A stretch of 64,000 nt of DNA from Sphingorhabdus sp. EL138. Its GTDB lineage: Bacteria; Pseudomonadota; Alphaproteobacteria; Sphingomonadales; Sphingomonadaceae. Under the pieces are notes generated by a model. It made no database searches, was not told where the DNA came from, and was given only the letters and a program-made list of their open reading frames with translations. The stretch covers positions 124,001-188,000 of the forward strand of contig NZ_OGVD01000003.1 of NCBI RefSeq assembly GCF_900258045.1, read 5' to 3'. This document shows positions 62,101 through 64,000 of the stretch, piece after piece (the first letter of the stretch is position 1; each line of letters begins with the position of its first letter). The position numbers were made by a program, and so were the translations under genes.

Positions 62101-64000
62101 TCAACGGTGATTTCGCCGCCTGCTGAGCGAACATACATGCCATCGGTTGCGCCAACGACATCGCCAGAGCTGCCTTGAACGGTAATCGCACCGCCGGTGG
62201 ACCGCGCATCGATCCCAGCTTCAACCAGACCGGTGACAACAGCGGTCGAAGCCAGCGTGATCGTGGTATCGCCCGTTGCCGCATCAACATCAATGCCAAT
62301 GCCGCCACGGACCTGATCGACCGTAATGTTGAGCGTGCCAGCGCTTAGCTGATCAACAAAGAGACCCGAAAGACGACGGTTTAAAGAGTCCTTCCCCGTT
62401 GCGCCGCTGACGCTGCCCGCGCTGCTGTCAATTATCAGGTCGGCGTCCGTGCCAGCGTTGACCGCATAAATGCCATTAGAGCTGACACCAGTCACATCCG
62501 CCGTAGTCAGCGAAAGCACGCCCGATCCAAAATTGCGCGTATCAATACCTCTGATTTCGCCGCTGACGCTTCCGGCGCTACTGTCGATCGTCAAACTCGT
62601 GCCAGAGTTCAAAGCAACGATTCCGGCATCATTGTTCCCGGTCACATCCGCCGTGGTGAGCAAAAGCGCGCCCGATCCGATGTTGGACGCAAAGATGCCA
62701 CGGACGCCCGTCACTCTACCCGCGCTGGTGTTGATCGTCAGATCTGTGCCACTATTGTCCGCAAAAATGCCATCGGCGCTATTAGTCGTCACATCCGCAG
62801 TTGTGATAGAGAGCGCCCCACTGCCAAGGGTCTGTGCACGAATGCCGTTGCGGATTCCGCTGGTGACGCTGCCCGTGCTGGTGTCGATTGTGATCGACCC
62901 CGCAAAGGCCGAGCGCGCAAAAATGCCATAGTTACTGCCGCTGACATCGCCATTGCCGGTAATCGCAATATCGCCGCCATCGCTGTCGGCATTGATGCCA
63001 TCACCCGCCGTGCCTTCAATGCCGCCGACCAGACCGTTGCCGGTGATAGTGATGTCCCCGCCATCGCTGTCAGCCAAAATGCCTCTGCCGCCGGTGCCGA
63101 GCACGGCATCAACTGCATTGACTGTGATCGCGCCGCCAACAGAACCAAGGTCCAGACCGTCGCCGTTCTGGCCGGTTACGCTGTCGAGCGTATCAACGGT
63201 AATGTCACCGCCAGCCGAGCGCACATACATGCCATCGGTCGCGCCCACGACATCGCCCGATGAGCCTCGGACGGTGGATGATCCATTGCCCAATCCAGAC
63301 AACTCAATGCCAGCCCCGCCACTTCCGATCACGGTGCCGACCGTCAAATTAAGGTTCGAATTACCAGTTTGACCGATTGAAATTCCGTTTGTGCCGCCCG
63401 AGATAACACCTCCGCTGGTGTCCAAATTAGCAACGCCATCGGTAGAGATTGTGATGCCGTCACCTGTCGCACCCGAGACATCGCCTGTTGTAAGTGAGAG
63501 CGTCCCAGAAGTTCGATTGCGGGATTCGATTCCATCCTGTCCGCCGCTGATAGTTATCGAACTGGTATCTAGCGTTTGGCCACCGGACGCGGTGTAGACA
63601 TTAATGCCATCAGCGCCGCCGATGATCGAGCTCGTCCCTGTCGCGGCATATTGCGTGAGAGTGACGCGGCCCAATGCATCAATGTCGAAGCCATCAGTTG
63701 CAGTGCCGCTGGTATCAACGGCAAATCCATCTTCGATCTCAATCGAAACCGTGCCACTGGTGATGGTTTGCGTGGTGGTCGCATCGCCGCCCGAATTCTG
63801 GCAGAAAAATTCGCCTGAAGCTGGTATGGTTTCAACACAGGCATCCTGCGCCATCGCTGGACTTGCCCCGGCAAGGATGGCGAGCGGTGCGGCGGACCAG
63901 CGCAGCGCGGATTTGGCAAGGCTGGCGAGCGATGCGCGGGGCGCTGCATCGGTATCAGCTAGTGCAAGCTTGCTGCCAACTTCAACCAGGCCAAGCTCGG
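56145..64000 (-). CDS. Giant repetitive autotransporter adhesin, 5' end beyond window
   Basis: More than 2,600 codons open to the right edge with no stop. Near the truncated end lies the core of an extended signal peptide ('ALRWSAAPLAILAGASPAMAQ'), so only the first tens of codons are missing. A start placed at the ATG inside PAMAQ would cut the signal and is wrong. The passenger is a Gly/Ala/Ser/Thr/Asp-rich beta-helix with six repeats of a 'SSGDVVGATDGM.VRS' cassette. The last ~280 residues form the autotransporter barrel ('FFGLQAGYDL', 'YADGLIKYDI') ending in 'AGVRIKF'. It is likely surface exposed and adhesive. Confidence 0.9.
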   Translation of the reverse strand, partial: ELGLVEVGSKLALADTDAAPRASLASLAKSALRWSAAPLAILAGASPAMAQDACVETIPASGEFFCQNSGGDATTTQTITSGTVSIEIEDGFAVDTSGTATDGFDIDALGRVTLTQYAATGTSSIIGGADGINVYTASGGQTLDTSSITISGGQDGIESRNRTSGTLSLTTGDVSGATGDGITISTDGVANLDTSGGVISGGTNGISIGQTGNSNLNLTVGTVIGSGGAGIELSGLGNGSSTVRGSSGDVVGATDGMYVRSAGGDITVDTLDSVTGQNGDGLDLGSVGGAITVNAVDAVLGTGGRGILADSDGGDITITGNGLVGGIEGTAGDGINADSDGGDIAITGNGDVSGSNYGIFARSAFAGSITIDTSTGSVTSGIRNGIRAQTLGSGALSITTADVTTNSADGIFADNSGTDLTINTSAGRVTGVRGIFASNIGSGALLLTTADVTGNNDAGIVALNSGTSLTIDSSAGSVSGEIRGIDTRNFGSGVLSLTTADVTGVSSNGIYAVNAGTDADLIIDSSAGSVSGATGKDSLNRRLSGLFVDQLSAGTLNITVDQVRGGIGIDVDAATGDTTITLASTAVVTGLVEAGIDARSTGGAITVQGSSGDVVGATDGMYVRSAGGEITVDTLDSVTGNAGDGLDLASAGGAINVNAVDAVLGTGGRGILADSDGGDITITGNGLVGGIEGAAGDGIRADARGGAGGVITITGNGNIAGNSNIAGNGYGIVAFTDGAGSITIDTSAGRVSANNGGIIAGNDGSGALSITTADVTGRSGISAGNSGTDLTIDSSAGSVSGTSGRGIAANNSGSGALSLTTADVTATSDTGIYTRNSGTDLTIDSSAGSVGGGIRGITVRNSGSGAISVTTADVTGATYDGIFVANSGAGADLVIDSSAGSVSGAMGVDFLGRSHAGIYASQQRAGALNITVDQVSGGAGIDANATTGATTITLASTAVVTGLTGIGIDARSTGGAITVQGSSGDVVGATDGMFVRSGGEITVDTLDSVTGNAGDGLDLASAGGAINVNAVDTVLGTGGFGILADSDGGDISITGSGLVGAIEGTAGSAIYANATGGVGGAITITGNGDVSGSNYGISARTDGAGSILVDSSAGSVTGSSRGIGVFNSGSGALSITTADVTGSNDTGILAFNFGTSLTIDSSAGGVSGNSFGITATNRGPGALSLTTADVTGTTYDAIYANNYGTDTDLTIDSSAGSVSGGTGTDLSGRRISGIRANQRTTGSLNITVDEVSGGVGIDANATTGATTITLASTAVVTGLVEAGIEARSMGGAITVQGSSGDVVGATDGMYVRSGGGDIAVDTLDSVTGNAGDGLDLGSAGGAITVNAVDAVLGTGGFGIRADSDGGDITVTGNGLVGGVEGTAGSGILAQANGGPGGNILIAGNGDIRGAGITASTDGAGSITIDTSTGSVAGDINANNRGSGGLSVTTADVTGNFTNGVRARTFGTGLTIHSSAGSVSGRERGIEASNYGSGALSITTAAVAGSNFEAILAINGASATDLTIDTSAGDVSGGSRGILANSQGTGAFSLTTADVTGSVSDGIYAVNSVAGADMLIDTSAGIVSGQAGANFSGRLFAGVFANQQSAGALNITVNQVSGGAGIDANATTGATTITLASTAVVTGLTGAGIDAQSIGGSITVQGSSGDVVGATDGMFVRSMGGDITVDALDSVTGNAGDALDLASAGGGITVNAVDAILGTGRDGILADSDGGDIAITGNGLTGDISGTSGNGITAYAGGGTGGAITITGNGDITASDDGIFAYTNGSGSITIDTSLGSVSGGGKGIFADNFGSGALSITTADVTGASSEGIMALNIGTSLTIDNTAGSVSGATHGIIAINGGSGALSLTTADVTGATYDGIFAINGSGTDVIVDSSAGSVTGGTGLGTFGRLVSGIYANQQNAGTLNITVDQVSGGIGIDANATTGATTITLDSTAVVTGLVEAGIDARSTGGAITVQGSSGDVVGATDGMYVRSMGGVITVDNLDSVTGQMGDGLDLASSGGAITVRDVDAITGIGGNGILADATGGAGGDVLITGVGDVMGSLAGIVASVDGDGTVTAGLTGMTFGAANGFDVSTEGGAVSVNNSGALSGGTFAFIASGANTGPITLANSGTVTGPVQFAGGDDSFTNSGLFQVRGTSDFGAGADMFENLAGGTVSAEAATSLIGIETFRSAGLITLVGQAASGSLSIDGDFVGADGTLELDVDFAGTADQLIIGGAASGTTSILVNDVSAGAGLGDAITLVDAAGGSLEGAFELATQSLSFTPFVALDLTFDAGNNDYLISRRFTSSVAEGVKLAEGAQSLWYRSTDAWAQHRASTRLDAENVSPHWLTFYGNVANREDDTMGTGLMLPTANDLDYSQDFFGLQAGYDLASEAGDGFAAGVTTGYLSSNIRFTSRGNSARFEVFNIGLSASYSSGGFYADGLIKYDIINGNLNDPRAGGFRGDADGDALGIRAQVGYRFGNDGFFIEPQVSLDYQETSLDDIVIEDIRFDFGSIDGLRGIAGLRLGGKSQRANGTGIGYYLGASVVHEFKDGAPVNFSFGPDAIALTNNEIGTYGRIETGMTLFGNGPLSGFIEAQADVSGGYMSYGGQAGVRIKF
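57950..63260 (-). repeat. Six-fold tandem super-repeat within the autotransporter passenger
   Basis: The cassette 'GATDGMYVRS' recurs near 63230, 62130, 61010, 60065, 58975 and 58025, i.e. every ~0.95-1.13 kb (about 315-375 residues). Each unit then runs through 'DxLDSVTG', 'GDGLDL', 'NAVDAVLGTGG', 'ILADSDGGDI', 'SAGSVSG' and 'NITVDQVSGG'. Units differ by insertion or loss of short 'TIDSSAGSV' blocks. Confidence 0.85.

Noticed and set aside
57540-63818. Long open frames on the plus strand opposite the autotransporter
   Set aside because: They repeat with the same period as the minus-strand repeats, are rich in Pro/Ser/Val from reverse-complemented Gly/Asp/Thr codons, and lack ribosome sites. 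They are shadows of the repetitive gene.
56145-63854. CRISPR-like array because of regular repeats
   Set aside because: The repeats are about 1 kb long, in frame, and encode one protein; no 25-40-bp repeat/spacer structure exists.

Overview
The window looks like a chromosomal stretch of a sphingomonad alphaproteobacterium of moderate GC content, of the Parasphingorhabdus/Sphingopyxis/Sphingorhabdus type. The evidence is three large TonB-dependent receptors embedded in catabolic gene clusters, several PQQ- and VOC-type enzymes, TetR regulators with a Sphingomonadales look, and an alphaproteobacterial GlpSTPQUV-type ABC importer. The genus is an inference. I saw no rRNA, tRNA, CRISPR array, insertion sequence or integrase.

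Layout. 1-6.8 kb: the start of an exported protein running off the left edge, divergent from a complete glycerol/glycerol-phosphate type importer operon (glpS-T-P-Q-U-V). 6.8-15.6 kb: catabolic module 1 (membrane PQQ dehydrogenase, SDR, VOC lipoprotein, TonB receptor, membrane-anchored alpha/beta hydrolase, TetR). 15.8-22 kb: a YbbA/YbbP-like ABC exporter divergent from an OmpR/HK two-component system and a secreted alpha/beta hydrolase. The promoters of the regulator and the hydrolase share the same 11-bp-period direct repeat. 22-23.5 kb: a DUF3089 lipase-like gene and two apparent gene remnants. 23.9-40.2 kb: module 2 (amidohydrolase, TetR, alpha/beta-hydrolase::flavin-reductase fusion, GST, alpha/beta hydrolase, Coq4-like protein, TetR, SDR, TonB receptor, VOC, MDR reductase, MFS symporter, NTF2-like protein, aldo/keto reductase, PhyH dioxygenase). 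40.5-43.6 kb: TetR, a paraoxonase-like lactonase/esterase and a sterol-desaturase family hydroxylase. 43.9-55.3 kb: module 3 (exported GST, SDR, TetR, VOC lipoprotein, PQQ/cytochrome-c lipoprotein resembling polyvinyl-alcohol dehydrogenase, lipoprotein alpha/beta hydrolase, dipeptidase lipoprotein, TonB receptor). 56.1-64 kb: a giant repetitive autotransporter whose 5' end lies beyond the right edge.

How the parts may work together. Modules 1 and 3 use paralogous copies of the same parts: TonB receptor, PQQ dehydrogenase, near-twin SDR, VOC lipoprotein, twin epoxide-hydrolase-like enzyme and TetR of one subfamily. Module 2 shares the receptor, SDR, VOC and TetR and adds GST and hydrolases. 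This suggests one ancestral outer-membrane-uptake plus envelope-oxidation pathway that was duplicated and adapted to related hydrophobic substrates. Many module 1 and 3 enzymes carry lipoprotein or export signals, so the first steps probably occur in the periplasm. Module 2 promoters share a 23-bp element found five times (29206, 31599, 31675 on the minus strand, 37701, 40237). Module 3 promoters share a different element (44754 minus, 45009, 49652, 52150). I interpret these as operators of the resident TetR proteins. The substrates are unknown.
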